64,000 nt of DNA from Prorocentrum cordatum. Its lineage: Eukaryota; Sar; Dinophyceae; Prorocentrales; Prorocentraceae. The position numbers were made by a program, and so were the translations under genes. The notes below the pieces were generated by a model that did not search any database, was not told the origin of the DNA, and worked only from the letters and a program-made list of their open reading frames with translations. This document shows, one piece after another, positions 1-10,987 of the stretch (its first letter is position 1; each line of letters begins with the position of its first letter). The DNA lies in contig CAUYUJ010011181.1 of the NCBI GenBank assembly GCA_963575745.1, forward strand, positions 283,271 through 347,270. Reading direction: 5' to 3'.

Positions 1-1080
1 CCGAAAAAACGTCTGGCAAACTTGCCGGCACACGCATCGGGTTCACGTCGGACTACGTCGGGTTTACGTCGGTCTGACTCCGGAACATCGCCGCGCGAGC
101 GTCGACCCGTATCTTACGGAACCCATGTGTGGACCAGATAGTACAACGATTCCGCGCCGCGCGAGGCATCCAAGATTTTCCTCATTTACAAAAGCCTTCC
201 GGGACAAGCTGCAAATTCACAAGAGTCGCAGAGGCGCTTCCTGCTGGAAGCCGGAACGAGGTCCGGGGGTACCCTTGCCTGACAGCCTCTGCATCCGAAA
301 CCATCTTAGCTCTCTGACAACTATCCGAGAGCATCCGAGCAAGGGGTCGGCCGTCCCTGCATTCCTATAGGCCTGCCACGGAATGTTCTTAGAACAAACG
401 AATGCCCTAATAACAAGAACCATGTTCTCAGAACGTAGATCCGATGTGTGAAAACAACACGGCCTCGGCCAGAACATCTCTGAGCACACTTCGGGCAGGC
501 CAAAACAAATTCTGAGAACACTCTCCCGCGGGCCTCCAGGCGAGCCAAGACGCTTCGCCACTCCTTGAGACCTGCTCGAGCCGTCCTGAATCTTCGGCCC
601 CTGAAGGCCGTCGCGCGGGTTCCGGGACTGGCAACAACGGCCTGGGACGAAACACCGGCCCCGGGGAAGGGAGCGGGACTTCTTGGGGGGCTCCGTGGGG
701 AAGAAAGCGGGACACCGCACGTATGGGAACAGCAACATCTAATCGAAACATCGCATCGAAGCGAAACCAGCCTCGAATCGGCAGGCACCCGGTGGACATC
801 GAATCGGGTCGGAATCGAATCGGCCTCGGACGCGCTCGCGTCGGATCGAGCCGATGAATCGGAGCTGACACTGCAGGGGGGGGGGCGGCCCATGGGGGGG
901 AGAGGTCGAGGTTGAATCGGCGCGATGCATCGCCGACAAATCGACGGATTGGCCCTCCCGAGCGAAACCGGGCGGGGTGGGCCATTGGGCTGAGGTCGGG
1001 CATACCCCCCCCTACAGGCGGAGCTTGGACGACAAACTAGACATACCCCAAAAATGGCCAAACATATTCAAAACGTGATC
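1..1080. other. Gene-poor repetitive sequence
   Basis: No exon is supported here. Open frames overlap on both strands with no recognisable domain and look like GC-rich chance frames. Degenerate GAATCGG-like words recur at 770-860. The stretch around 590-690 is loosely similar to 3490-3600, so both may be old copies of one dispersed repeat. Confidence 0.5.
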
Positions 1081-1084
1081 GAAA

Positions 1085-1290
1085 CATCGTCCCCAGGCTG
1101 TTGTCGGAGTATTCTTGAATCTTCATCCTGTACCGTCGGGGCGTTGACCCAAGGAACTCTAAATAAGGAACGAGGCCCCTTGCTCCCACAAGTTGAACCT
1201 CGATTTCCCATGGAAAACCTCAGGAAAACCGGAGACAAACTGCAGAGCCCCTCCCCAACGAAAGGGGTTCCTTCTTCAGGGCCCCTCCTG
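1085..1290 (+). repeat. Dispersed repeat, copy 1 (CTAAATAAGGAA family)
   Basis: The block contains a GTTGAC start, a TCTAAATAAGGAACGAGG core, a TTCGATTTCC word, a GGAAAACC word and a C-rich end AGCCCCTCCCCAACGAAA. The same words occur in the same order at 3780-4015 and 6110-6290. The 5' part, with the word TATTCTTGAATCTTC, recurs alone at 2812-2882. It carries no coding signal and is probably an old non-autonomous repeat. Confidence 0.7.
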
Positions 1291-1375
1291 CAGAGGGACG
1301 TGCCCGACTCCACTCGGGGCCCTGACGTATCGGCGATCAACGGGCGAGCGGGGCTCGATGCATCCCCCCCTCCTC

Positions 1376-1532
1376 TCATCTCCTCCACCCTCCTCTCCTC
1401 TCCTGCTCCTCCATTCTCCTCCTCCCCCTCCTCCTCCAGTTCCTCCTCCTCCCTTCTCCTCCTCCTCCTGCTCCTGCTCCTCCTCCTCCTCCTCCTCCTT
1501 TTCCTCCTCCTCCCTCCCTCCCTGAGCCGATC
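1376..1532. repeat. (CTC/TCC)n low-complexity tract
   Basis: Almost pure pyrimidine triplets. All long Ser/Leu/Pro or Glu/Gly frames crossing it are artefacts of the repeat. It lies next to the CCCH exon on the minus strand and may be its flanking intron. Confidence 0.9.
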
Positions 1533-1559
1533 CCCCCCCCGTTGCCCCCGGAGCCTCGC

Positions 1560-1824
1560 TGCACTGCCAGGGCAACAATTTCCCCGGCGCGTGGGCGAAC
1601 GTGCACGCGTCGCCCCGCCTGCACTTCCCCGTCCTCGCGAAGCCCTGGCAAGGCTGGGTGTACGAGAAGTCCGGAACCGTGCGCAAGTCGCCACTGCCGT
1701 GTGCAAAGCTGCACTCTTCCCCTCGGGCGCAGTGCCCCTTCGCATGGTAAACGCACATGCGCGTCTTGTGCAAAAAACGCGCTGTAATCGCAAGAGTGCC
1801 TGTACCACAACCTGCATGTGGCAT
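1560..1824 (-). CDS. Tandem CCCH zinc-finger protein, exon
   Basis: Read from the ATG at 1824, the minus strand encodes two adjacent CCCH fingers. Finger 1 (about residues 24-42) is C-x7-C-x5-C-x3-H and finger 2 (about residues 59-78) is C-x8-C-x5-C-x3-H, each introduced by a KTRMC- or YTQPC-like lead. Tandem CCCH fingers of this TIS11-like kind bind single-stranded RNA in other eukaryotes and are common in dinoflagellates, where control is largely post-transcriptional. The linker of about 16 residues between fingers is normal. The exon is probably incomplete: the 5' part could begin at an internal acceptor (TTTTTTGCACAAG), and the 3' side runs into a CTC/GAG triplet tract that cannot be trusted as protein. 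No partner exons could be placed. The family assignment is firm, but the gene limits are not. Confidence 0.75.
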
Positions 1825-1879
1825 GTTGGGAGGTGTGCGGGCGGTTTGGAGACCCGTTGATAAAACACTACTGGCAATC

Positions 1880-3780
1880 TCCTTGGCAGTGCGCTGGAGC
1901 CAAAATCAAACGGCGTAAGCTAGATTGGTCGCGGTCGCGGTGCGGACATTTCTGAGAGCGCTTCAATTCTGCGACTCGTCATTCATTGTCTGAATCATGA
2001 ATGGAACACTGGTTGGTGGTTGGAAGCGGGTAAGTCCATGTTTTCTGCATGTTTGGGCTCTCCTGGAGGGCCTCCTGGATTTATCAAGCATTATCGGGTG
2101 CTTCTTGGGCCGGGTGGGATTACATTGACCGTCTTGGAAACGTCTTGTGGCCATCTTTCAGGCCATGCAGGGTCACCTTGACAATCTTGGAAACGCTTTT
2201 GTAGCCATCCAGGACAGAGCTGGCGGGTTGGGTCGGTGCCACGTGAACCTTTTGGAAGGGCCAGAAAGAGCTCAAGGGCCTCGTACGCCAAACACCCCAA
2301 GGCATGCGCATGCATATTGGACTCTGAACTGACCGTGATGGGTGACCTCTACCACACTTTCCGCGCTTTCATGGGCGGCCTCGACCCCGAAGAGTAACTT
2401 ACGAAGGTCGCGCACTGCACTTCCGAATCGAAGATGAACCTGTTCATCTGAGTGGCTCTGGCGACCTTGTTCTCCCAAGCCGCGCCATGGCCGCGGCTCG
2501 CGCGCCAAACACCCCTGTGGCAAGCCAACGGGCGCGGCGGGCCGAGCTCTTCGGGCTCTTCTCGGGGCCTTCGACCCAGCCCACCGCCGTGCCCAGGATC
2601 GCGCCGCGCCGCCGATGCCTCGGCGACGCAGCGCGACCGGCCCACCCCGGCTGGTCTGGCCCACCTGGGCCGCGCATCGCCGGTGCATCGGCGAGGCGGC
2701 ACCCCATCCACTCTGGCCCCACCGCTGCTGTTAGGTCGGGCATGTCCTCCTGCAGGCTGATTTCGGAAGGAAGCATGAAAAACTCCAGAAAAAATACAAA
2801 ATTGACAGACGTAGTCGAAACGTGGTCCCCAGACGAGTGTTGTACTATTCTTGAATCTTCCTCCTGTAGAGGGACGTGCCCGACTGAACGCTACTCCCCC
2901 GACCTCTCCTGGGCTGCGTTCTGACCGAACCCAGCCGTGGCGACGAGGGCCTCCCAGGAGGAGGAGGACCGAAGGGGCAAAAAACGAGGAACGCTCAGCG
3001 GCGGCGGTGTCGCCACCCTTGCCTCCCCTGCCAGGCCTCCCACCTGGCAGGGGAGGCAAGGGGCGTCGCTCGGCGCGGCGGGAGGGCGCGGCGCGGGCAG
3101 AGGGAGTGGAGTCCTCCTCGAGCGCCGTCCAGAGGCGGCGGCGCTGGGCCTGGCCCGGCCACGGGAGGTCAGGTCACGACATCGCAAGGAGGGATCAAGC
3201 CGACGCTCGCCGAGAGCGGGACTTGGACATGCTCGCGTCGCGGGGAAGACACAGCGGGTTTCTTCGTTGCCGTCGTCGTAGGACAAAAAGCCAGGACGAG
3301 GTTGAAATCGGGTGAGGATGAATCGAGCATCTTTAAGATCTGGCGCTTCTGGAATATGTCTCGGGCGCCGCGACCTTCTGAGAGCGCTCTGGAACGCTCT
3401 GAGAGCGTTCCGGAACGCTATATGCTCGTCCTGGCCCCGTTCGAGACATGCTCGCGTCGCGGTAAAAACAGCGGGTTTCATTGGTGCAGTCGTCGCCCTC
3501 CCAAGGCCCTCGCCAGGCCCGGGGACTGTCAAAAAACGATTCTGGATAAAGAGCTTGCCCGGCGAACGGGTCGGGACTTTTCTGGGGGGGACCCGTACTG
3601 AGATCGAGGCATCGCGCGCCTGAAGAGGTTCGCGTTGTCGCGTGCGCGATGGTTGCCGCTGGGATGCGGTTGCCGTTGCTGCCTCCCTCCCGCGCGTTTC
3701 GCGCCTCCCTCCTTCCCTGCCAGGCTCCCCTCTCTTGTCGTTCATTTTCCCTCCCCTCCCGGGGGCGCGAGGTTACAGTC
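1880..3780. other. No supportable gene; GC-rich repeats
   Basis: Several overlapping open frames exist on both strands but none shows a domain or splice-consistent extension. 2600-2710 contains GCCGATGC/GCATCGGC palindromic words related to the foldback family described elsewhere. 2812-2882 is a partial copy of the dispersed repeat seen at 1085. An imperfect inverted repeat of CCTCCCACCTGGCAGGGGAGG type lies near 3020-3062. The stretch 3340-3440 resembles 6470-6550 (GAGAGCGCTCTGGAACGCT-like words). Confidence 0.5.
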
Positions 3781-4015
3781 GAAACGCTGCCATAAGGAAC
3801 CCTAAATAAGGAAGAATGCCCCTTTTCCCCATGAGTTCCACTTCGATTTCCCATAGAAGGCCTAAGGGAAACCTAAGACACACTGTAAAACAATTAAGGA
3901 ACAGTGGGGAAGAACAGGAGGATGAGGAGGAGAAAGAGAAGAAGGCGGAGGAGAAGGAGGAGGGGGAGGAAGAGGAGAAGCCCCTCCCCAGCGAAAAGGG
4001 TTGGTTCCTCCGCGG
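3780..4015 (+). repeat. Dispersed repeat, copy 2 (CTAAATAAGGAA family)
   Basis: Shares with 1085-1290 and 6110-6290 the ordered words CTAAATAAGGAA, CACTTCGATTTCCCAT, GGAAACCTAAG and the C-rich AGCCCCTCCCCAGCGAAAA. It is interrupted near 3910-3980 by a GAGGAG tract that the other copies lack. Confidence 0.7.
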
Positions 4016-4123
4016 ACCGGCTGAAATAACTGCGCCGCGCGACCCTGCGGAAAAGTCTGGGTCAAGGGCACATTCGCCCGCAAGCTCGTGTAGGGTTTAA
4101 CGAGTTGTCACATGGATTCCCTG

Positions 4124-4342
4124 AGCTCCACCTCCTCCTCCTCCCTCCTCCTCCCTCCTCCTCCTTCTGCATCCCTCCCTCCCACCTCCCTCCTCCCTCC
4201 TCCCTCTTGCCGCCTCCCTCCTCACTCCTTCTCTTCCTCCTCCTCACGCCACCTCCTCCTCCTCCTCCTCCTCCTCCTCCTCCTCCTCCTCCTCCCCCTC
4301 CTCCTCCCTCCTCACGCCTCCTCCTCCTCATCCTCCCCCTCC

Positions 4343-4375
<33 letters not shown>

Positions 4376-4378
4376 ACC
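4124..4378. repeat. (CTC)n low-complexity tract
   Basis: A 250-bp pyrimidine triplet tract. A matching (GGA)n tract lies at 4540-4650. Together they explain every long Ser/Leu or Arg/Gly frame in this region. Confidence 0.9.
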
Positions 4379-5057
4379 ACCCTTCGCCCGCCAGGCCGAT
4401 ACCTTCCCTGGCCACCCCGGCGCCGTAATTGGGACGTCACGCTCGGGCGTGCGGGGGAGAGGCTGTCGCTCCTCGTGGACGACCCAGCGAGAAGGGACAG
4501 AGCCCAGACCCCTTCGGGTCATGAGCAAACAACGATGGAAGGAGGACGAGAGAGGAGGACATGGAGGAGGAGAAGGAGGAGGAGGAGAAAGGAGGAGGAG
4601 AGAGGAGGAGGGAGGAGCAGGAGGATGAAGAGGAGGAGAAGGACGAGGCAGCAGGAATCAACCCAAAAGCGCCACGCGGCGCCGCCGCAGATTTTTGCGC
4701 CGCGATGGGGGTCGGCGATCAATGTGCGACTGGGGGTCGATGCATCGTCCGGCTCCCAGACCCCCTCGGGTTCACAACACAACTCGCGTCGGGTTTTTTT
4801 TGTGATGAAAAGCCCACGCCATGAACAGATCATGACGTCGGGTGTCTGGGCCCTGAGACTATCGCTCCTGCCGTTGCCCCTGGCTTGTACCATAACTCGG
4901 CAGGCATGCCCGCAAGGCCTCTGGCGAGGCGCAGTCACTGGAAGGCACCCTGAGGCTGGAAAACCGAATAGAACGACGAACACGTCCGAAAACCTCCAAT
5001 CGCACGCCTAATCCCCCCCACCCATTACGTTGCCCCTAAGAGCCCGATGAGCCTCCC

Positions 5058-5255
5058 TCTCCTAGAGGGCTCCCAGAAGGAGTCCGAGTAGATGTGGTCG
5101 GGGGGTCCCGCCAATTCGCCGCTGTATCGGCGACGTCGGCGGAGCCTCGGCGACACCAGCGTGGAGAAAATCAAAATCAAACTCCACGTCGAGCTGCACT
5201 GGCGGTGCATCGGCAATGCGGCCCGATCCTCCGACCCCATACTGGAGGGCTTCCG
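5058..5255. repeat. GCATCGGCGATGC-type foldback repeat, copy
   Basis: The edges are inverted with respect to each other: GGGCTCCCAGAAGGAGTCCG at the left and a GGAGGGCTTCC-like complement at the right. They enclose TATCGGCGAC and GCATCGGCAATGC palindromic words. It is a diverged copy of the better preserved element at 12840-13080. Confidence 0.5.
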
Positions 5256-6109
5256 AGAAGCCCCCGCTGCCCCTGAGAAGGCCTGCCCCCTCTGTCACTC
5301 CCCTCCCCGGGCGCGCCGCCGAGCAGCGAGCAGGGGAGACCAGCTCTGGAGGGGGGGACCATCGAGCTGGAGTCGGCCAATAAGAATAGTATCAAGACGA
5401 ATAATAATGAAACGAAGACTAAGAAGGAGCAGAAGAAGAAGGCGAAAACTAATACAAAGCAACATCATAATACAAAGCATAAGACGAGGAGGAGGAGGCG
5501 GAGGATGAGGAGGAGGGTGAGCGGGATCGCCGATAGAGCGGGGTGAGCCCCCAGTGGCGAATGCGCACATTCCTGGGTGTGGTGGGGTATCATGCCCCCC
5601 TCGGCGATGAGTGGTCGACTGGGGGTCGATGCCCCCTCCCCCCTGAGCTGATCCCCCCTAACGTTGCCCCTGAATGAAACCCTTGGGAAAATGCAGAAAC
5701 AGGAACTTCCGGACCCCAGCGCGGATTTCTTGGCTCAGCGCTGGGCCTCCCTGGCGGCGCCTCCGGCGCCGCGCCTGGCGCGCTCCGCCAGCGCCGATTT
5801 GAAAAATCCGCGCGGGCCGCCGAAGGCTCATGAGGGCGAGAAGTGTGTCATGATAACATTGGCTCAACATGTGTTCATTCCTGGGGTATGTAGCGGCGCA
5901 GCCCGTGTGCAACATTAGGAAACACGGGAAATCGTGGAAACCTTCACAATCCTGGAACGCATCATTCTCATGACCTCTCGCCCCTCTGACTGATGTCAAT
6001 GTTGATGTTGCTTGTTCCTCGGCTCCCCTGGGGGGCCATCCTGCGCCACGGGGCCATCCTGCGCCCGTGGCCCCGAGGGGCTCGGTGACGGACCCCCTTG
6101 TCGGCTACA

Positions 6110-6290
6110 GTCGAGGCGTTGACCTAAGGAATCCTAAATAAGGAACGAGGTCCCTTTTTTCCACAAGTTAAACTTCGATTTCCGATCGAAAACATAAGGA
6201 AAACCTGAGGCAAGCTGTGAAACACTTAAGGAACGCGGAGCCCCTCCCCAACCAAAAGGGTTCCTTCTTCAGGGCCCCGACTGTACACGC
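6110..6290 (+). repeat. Dispersed repeat, copy 3 (CTAAATAAGGAA family)
   Basis: Begins with GTTGACCTAAGGAATCC and keeps the core CTAAATAAGGAACGAGG, the word AACTTCGATTTCCGAT, and the C-rich end AGCCCCTCCCCAACCAAAA followed by GGGTTCCTTCTTCAGGGCCC. It is nearly collinear with 1135-1290, with similarity ending at about the same base on the right. Confidence 0.75.
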
Positions 6291-6567
6291 AGGAGTGACC
6301 CTGGGCAAACGTGGTCTTTGATGCGCAGCTTCAGCGGGCCGCGGGGACGCCAAATCCAAGCGCGCAGGCTTCTCATGCGTAGCCAGCATCCGCTGCCCGA
6401 TCCCCAGGGTCCGTTCAAGACGAGACAACAAGAGCGAGACATCATAGGACCTGAGCAGATCGAGGATCTGATGGTTCTGGAGGATGTGTCGGATGCCACG
6501 GCCTCTCCAGAGCGCTCCTGGGGCGCGATTGAGCGCGTGCTGGAACGCTCTGCTGCAGCCTATCCCG

Positions 6568-6640
6568 ATTACAAATTTATGTATAATATATATATATATA
6601 CATATATATATAGACATGTACATCTATCTATATACAGACC
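6568..6640. repeat. (TA)n-rich microsatellite
   Basis: An AT-only run (ATATATATATACATATATATA and neighbours) in otherwise GC-rich DNA. Confidence 0.9.
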
Positions 6641-7111
6641 TGACGGATCTTCCCCGGCGACAGTTCTTCCCCATGGACTCACGTCTGATGGCCCCAGGCC
6701 GCACCCGCAAGCCGCAAAAGAGAAACATCGCGGCGCTCCCAGGGGGGGAAAGGCAGAGGGGGCGGGTTTCCTGGGTCTCCAGCCTTCTCAGAAGCTCCCC
6801 ATAATCCTTTTCTCCGAAGCCACAGGGGTTTCTCAGAAGGCTGGAGGGCTTCTGAAAAATCCCTGCCGGCTTTGCTGAACAGGCCTGCCCCCTATCGTTT
6901 ACCCCCTCGGCGCGCCGCCGACCAAAACGCTGGGACCGAACAGCGACCCCAGCCAAACACCTTGATGGCAACAAAATTGAAGAGGCGGATCGACGAGGAG
7001 GGAGAAGAGGAGGTCGAGACACGGCCATGTGCTCAATAGCGCTGTTTTGACAATGGATCGAGACCGTCCAGACAAAACATGTAGTCGACATTGCGGCGAG
7101 AACGCGATTCG

Positions 7112-7387
7112 TCAATGAACTTTAAGAAACTTCACGTAAAACGGCTGCCAGAAAAAGGGCGTCCTGGGGCTCCCAATCCCGAGACTCGTCCAGGGTATTT
7201 GTTTGGTTTGTGTTATACTATTGTTTCTTTGTGTTGAAAAAGAATTATATCTCTCTTTGAGCTTACATCGAAACGCTTTTAAGAAGACGCGCTCGTAGTA
7301 CATGCCATGGGCCTTTCCTTCTTCCCCTCCATTTGCCACATATTCCCACAGTATCGAAATCAATGTTTCTTTGTGTTTGTCCGACAA
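7112..7387 (-). CDS. Hypothetical protein fragment
   Basis: The minus frame encodes up to 91 residues beginning with an SDKHKETLISILWEY stretch, with balanced, globular-looking composition (aromatic, charged and aliphatic residues mixed). The local DNA is less GC-rich than its surroundings, which argues that this is not a GC-driven chance frame. No family was recognised. It may be an isolated exon or a decayed gene remnant. The last third of the frame looks less convincing. No acceptor or donor was assigned. Confidence 0.3.
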   Translation of the reverse strand: MSDKHKETLISILWEYVANGGEEGKAHGMYYERVFLKAFRCKLKERYNSFSTQRNNSITQTKQIPWTSLGIGSPRTPFFWQPFYVKFLKVH

Positions 7388-8057
7388 AAGAAAGCGTCGT
7401 CCCCTTGCCTTTCCTTTGCTATCACCTCTTTTCGGTGGCCTCCTGGGAAGCCCTCGTCGCCACGGCCGGATTCGCCTCGAACTCCTGCTCGCGGCGCAGG
7501 GCGGGGGAGGTCGGGGAGAATGGCTTCTTTTTTACCTCCCCACGAGCGAAAAACTATTCGTCAAAAGCGCCGGGACCGAACAAAGACAACGTCGTCGGAC
7601 CCAAGGGGGGGCCTCTTTCCTACTTTTCTTCCTTGCGCTACCAGTAACCCCGGGAAACGAACTGTAAACACCCTTGCGGGATCGCTAGCGCCGGAAATCC
7701 AACCACTGATTATTTTCGGCTGCGCCCTCCCATGTCGGCGCGCCTGCAACCCTGCGGCGGTGCCCTCTGCAGCCCCCGCCTCGCACGCGAGCTGAGCCAC
7801 CTCCTGGCCGGCCGCGTCGTGGCCGCGCTTCGGAAAAATCGCTCCGAAACTGAAGGTAAACATTTTTTCAAGTGTTCGTTTCCTTTTCGTCTCCCTCGAT
7901 ATTCGTTTCGCCTTTGCTGCAAAGTGGCAACAAGACGAATGCGTTTCAAGAAACCGCCAAAACACCGTGTAGCTCAAGCCCGTGATTGTTCTACGTAGCA
8001 CCTCGAAATTGCTGATAAGAGCGACGGGGCGGTCGCGGGGTAGGTCGCGGGTGAATC

Positions 8058-8170
8058 TATGGACCTCCCAGGTAGGGTCCGAGTGGATGGAGTCGGAGGG
8101 TCGCGCTGGATCGCCGACGCCTCTGTGAAACATCGGCGACGTCGGCGCTGTATCGGCGTGGTGAAACACC
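8058..8170. repeat. Foldback repeat family, partial copy
   Basis: Starts with GGACCTCCCAGGTAGGGTCC, continues with GAGTGGATGGAGTCGGAGGG and a GGATCGCCGACGC word, then ATCGGCGACGTCGGCG. This is the same left-end layout as 12844-12910. No right end is visible. Confidence 0.5.
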
Positions 8171-8449
8171 CGCTGCCACCTGCCGAAGCCTTCGGCGTCC
8201 ACCCGCTGGTCGCACGATTGGAAGGCAACGCGCTACTGCCAGACAGGGGCACGCGTGTCACCGCAATTGTGCTTGCTCCCTGCGGAGGCGAGGGTCGGGA
8301 AGGGAGGGTTTGAGCGCCCTGGATACAAAGAGGTACTGATGACAACGCAGATTTAGGACAGCGAAACATTTTTTTTGGGGGGGGGTCAATTTCCGCTGCA
8401 AGGCAAGACCTGCGATTTGGCCCAAGCCTGATGTGCTCTTGCCTTAGCT

Positions 8450-9060
8450 GTCATTTGCGGGCGGGGCCCGCCCCCTTGCCGTTAGGACTTCGCCCGCAGG
8501 CCAGTGCCTGGGGGCCCGTGCCCTCGCCGCCGAGCTGGCCCCGCAAGCCCGTGCGTGGGTGGCCTACGTTTTCTGACTCGCGGTCGGGGTGTGTGCCTTC
8601 GCCGCCGAGCCTCGCGGTCGGGGCCTATGCCCTCGCCGCCGCGCGTGCCCCACATGCCTGTGCCTGGGTGGTCACTGGTTTCGCGGTCGGGGCCCGTGCC
8701 CACGCCGCCGCGCACCGCGGTCGGGGCCCGTGCGCTCGCCGCCGCGGTCGCCCCGCAAGCCCGTGCCCGGGTGGTCCTTGGGCAGGCGGACGGGGCCCGT
8801 GCCGTCGCCGCCGACAGTGCGCCCCAATGCCCGTGCCTGGGCGGCCGCCGGCACTGCGCCCCCAGGCCCGTGCCTGGGTGGGCGTGCCGGTGGGCAGCCT
8901 TGGGCCCATGCCCAAGGATGTGCTCGCGGACGGGGCCTTCGCCCTCGGCGCCGAGCGCGTGCCCGCCCCGCTTCTTGGAGCCAGGGCCCGTGCCCTGTGG
9001 GATGGGCTTGTGCCCCGGCCTCCTGAGGGCCCGTGCCCACTGGCGGGCTCAGCATGGTTC
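8450..9060. repeat. Degenerate GC-rich tandem repeat
   Basis: Words such as CGCGGTCGGGGCCCGTGCC, CTCGCCGCCG, CCCCGCAAGCCCGTGC and CTGGGTGG recur in a loose period of roughly 50-100 bp. The stacked long frames on both strands come from the repeat and the lack of AT-rich stop codons. No protein domain was seen. Confidence 0.65.
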
Positions 9061-9234
9061 CTGGCCCGCCTCCTTTGCACACGTAGCCTGCGCCTTGCAC
9101 CCCAACGCGCACGCACGCGTGCTCAACTGGCGCTACTTGCGCACGCGCGCAAACACATGCGCGCACTGCGGTTACCGTTTGCGCTTTCAGCATGCGCGCA
9201 CCACGCTGCGCGAGTGGCACGCGGAGAGGAAGTC

Positions 9235-9330
9235 GGGCTCCACATCGAATTGCATCGCCTCTGCATCGGCGATGCGTCGCGAACCTCCGTCTCCATCTAT
9301 TCCTGCCCGATCTGGAAGGCCCCTGACTAC
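9235..9330. repeat. Foldback repeat family, partial copy
   Basis: Contains CATCGCCTCTGCATCGGCGATGCGTCGCGAA split over two palindromic arms, then a GATCTGGAAGGCCCCT end that is the diverged complement of the family's left end. Confidence 0.45.
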
Positions 9331-9874
9331 GTACCATCCCGCAATTGCGGGCAAGAGTGAGGGGGCGGAAGAGGGCCGAGTGGCGGCTGGGTCGCGGATG
9401 AGTTGCGGGTGGGTCGCGGGGTCTGCGGCGGGGTGGGCCGCGGGGTGGACGACGACGACGACCACGACGGCAACCACGACGACAACGACGTCAATACCAA
9501 CCATAACCACAAACAACCAACAAGCATAAGCCGGGCCACGGCATCCCACTTCACCCACGCATCCAGGACTGGTTAGGTGGCGACATCGCAACCGCGTCCG
9601 CACCAACCATCGACTCGATTGATGGGAGGCGGGGGTAGGGTTCGGATTTCGCCACGTGGTCGACTATTTGTGAGCCCTGCCCCCGCCACCCATCGAGTTG
9701 CCTGAAATCATTGATCGGCGAGGGTAAGGTTCGGATTTATCCGCTGAATGGTGTCATCAAGACCGTCCGGCCCCCTCACTCTGACAAGCGTCGTCTTCAG
9801 GCGTTCCCCCCCACCCCTTGAGGTAGGAGGACGAGCAGCACCTTGCCTTACCCCAGCGGGGCCAAGCAGCTGGG

Positions 9875-10000
9875 TTGGGAGGATCGCGCCGCATCGCCGA
9901 CGCATCGGCGATGCGGGTGCGGCATGGAGCTCGAATTTCTCCAACCTGGCGTCGCCAACGCATCGCGGATGCGTCGCCGACAGCGGTCCCATCAACGGCC
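9875..10000. repeat. Foldback repeat family, partial copy
   Basis: Holds GGATCGCGCCGCATCGCC, GACGCATCGGCGATGCG and CGCCAACGCATCGCGGATGC. These are the central palindromes of the family without well-preserved edges. Confidence 0.5.
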
Positions 10001-10197
10001 GGATCCAGAAGAGAAGAACAGCCTTCAAGAACATGAGACACTCCGTGGGCCAAACTGAAACATCTCCGAGGGTATTCTGCCCCAGGATGCACAAGAACGT
10101 CCAACAAACACGAAGATTATTAGGGTAGCCTCCCCGAACCGATCTCGATCTGACACATCGGTCCGACCGTACTTCGGCCCGATTTGGGCCGCCTCCA

Positions 10198-10222
10198 CAG
10201 CAGCAGCAGCAGCAGCAGGAAG
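10198..10222 (+). repeat. (CAG)n microsatellite
   Basis: About seven AGC/CAG triplets in a row. No exon is apparent around it. Confidence 0.9.
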
Positions 10223-10987
10223 GAGGAACAGGAGAATAAAGAGGTGGAACTGGGAGGTCGCCACCATGGATTGACGCCTACGGAGTCGCAACGAGGGCGT
10301 CAGGGGGGTCTGCTCAGTCAGGATGTGCCCAGACTCCTGCGCGGTTTACCCTCCATTGCCTTGGGTACTCTTTGCCCCCCCGCCGTACACCTCTGGAGCT
10401 TGAAGTCACAGTGTGCAGGCATCCTCAGATCCCCGACGTGCAAATTTCTTCACAACGCGCGGACCCCGGAAAGTCTAGAAAATCTATGGTCTTTCCCCAA
10501 GACCATCTTTTCGTGCGGAACATTTCTTGACGTCCTCTCGGGTCCCGGCGAGGGCCCCGAGAGGCGGAAAAATCGGCAAAACATCCCGTCGACCTATCCG
10601 CGTCGAATCCGTATCAGACTCGTCAAATCCTCATCAAGTCCACGTCGAGTCAACGCCAAATCCGCCTCGAGTCCGCATCGCGCCCACGTCGGGCCCAAGG
10701 CAAAAGCTGTCAGTTCTTGGGACAGACGATGTCTCACGAAGGTGCAGCGTAACCTGGGGAGGATAGGGACACAGAAAAAGCGACACGCGACACCACCACC
10801 AACAGGGACCACTGGCGGGGGAAGCCAGGGGGGGGGGGGGGGGGGGCCCACCCCCCCCCTCGCTCGAGACACCCTCTGTCCCCAGCTCGGGGAGGCATCG
10901 AGGACCTCCTCACTGAAGTTGGCTCCCCTGGTGGTGGTGTCGCCTCTCCTTCCCCCGACCCGGACCCCCGACGTCGTGATTGCCTTT

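Noticed and set aside
8431-9529. Large plus-strand frames of 309 and 341 codons
   Set aside because: All three frames are open in a GC-rich degenerate repeat, and the sequence reads Arg/Pro/Ala repeats without a domain.
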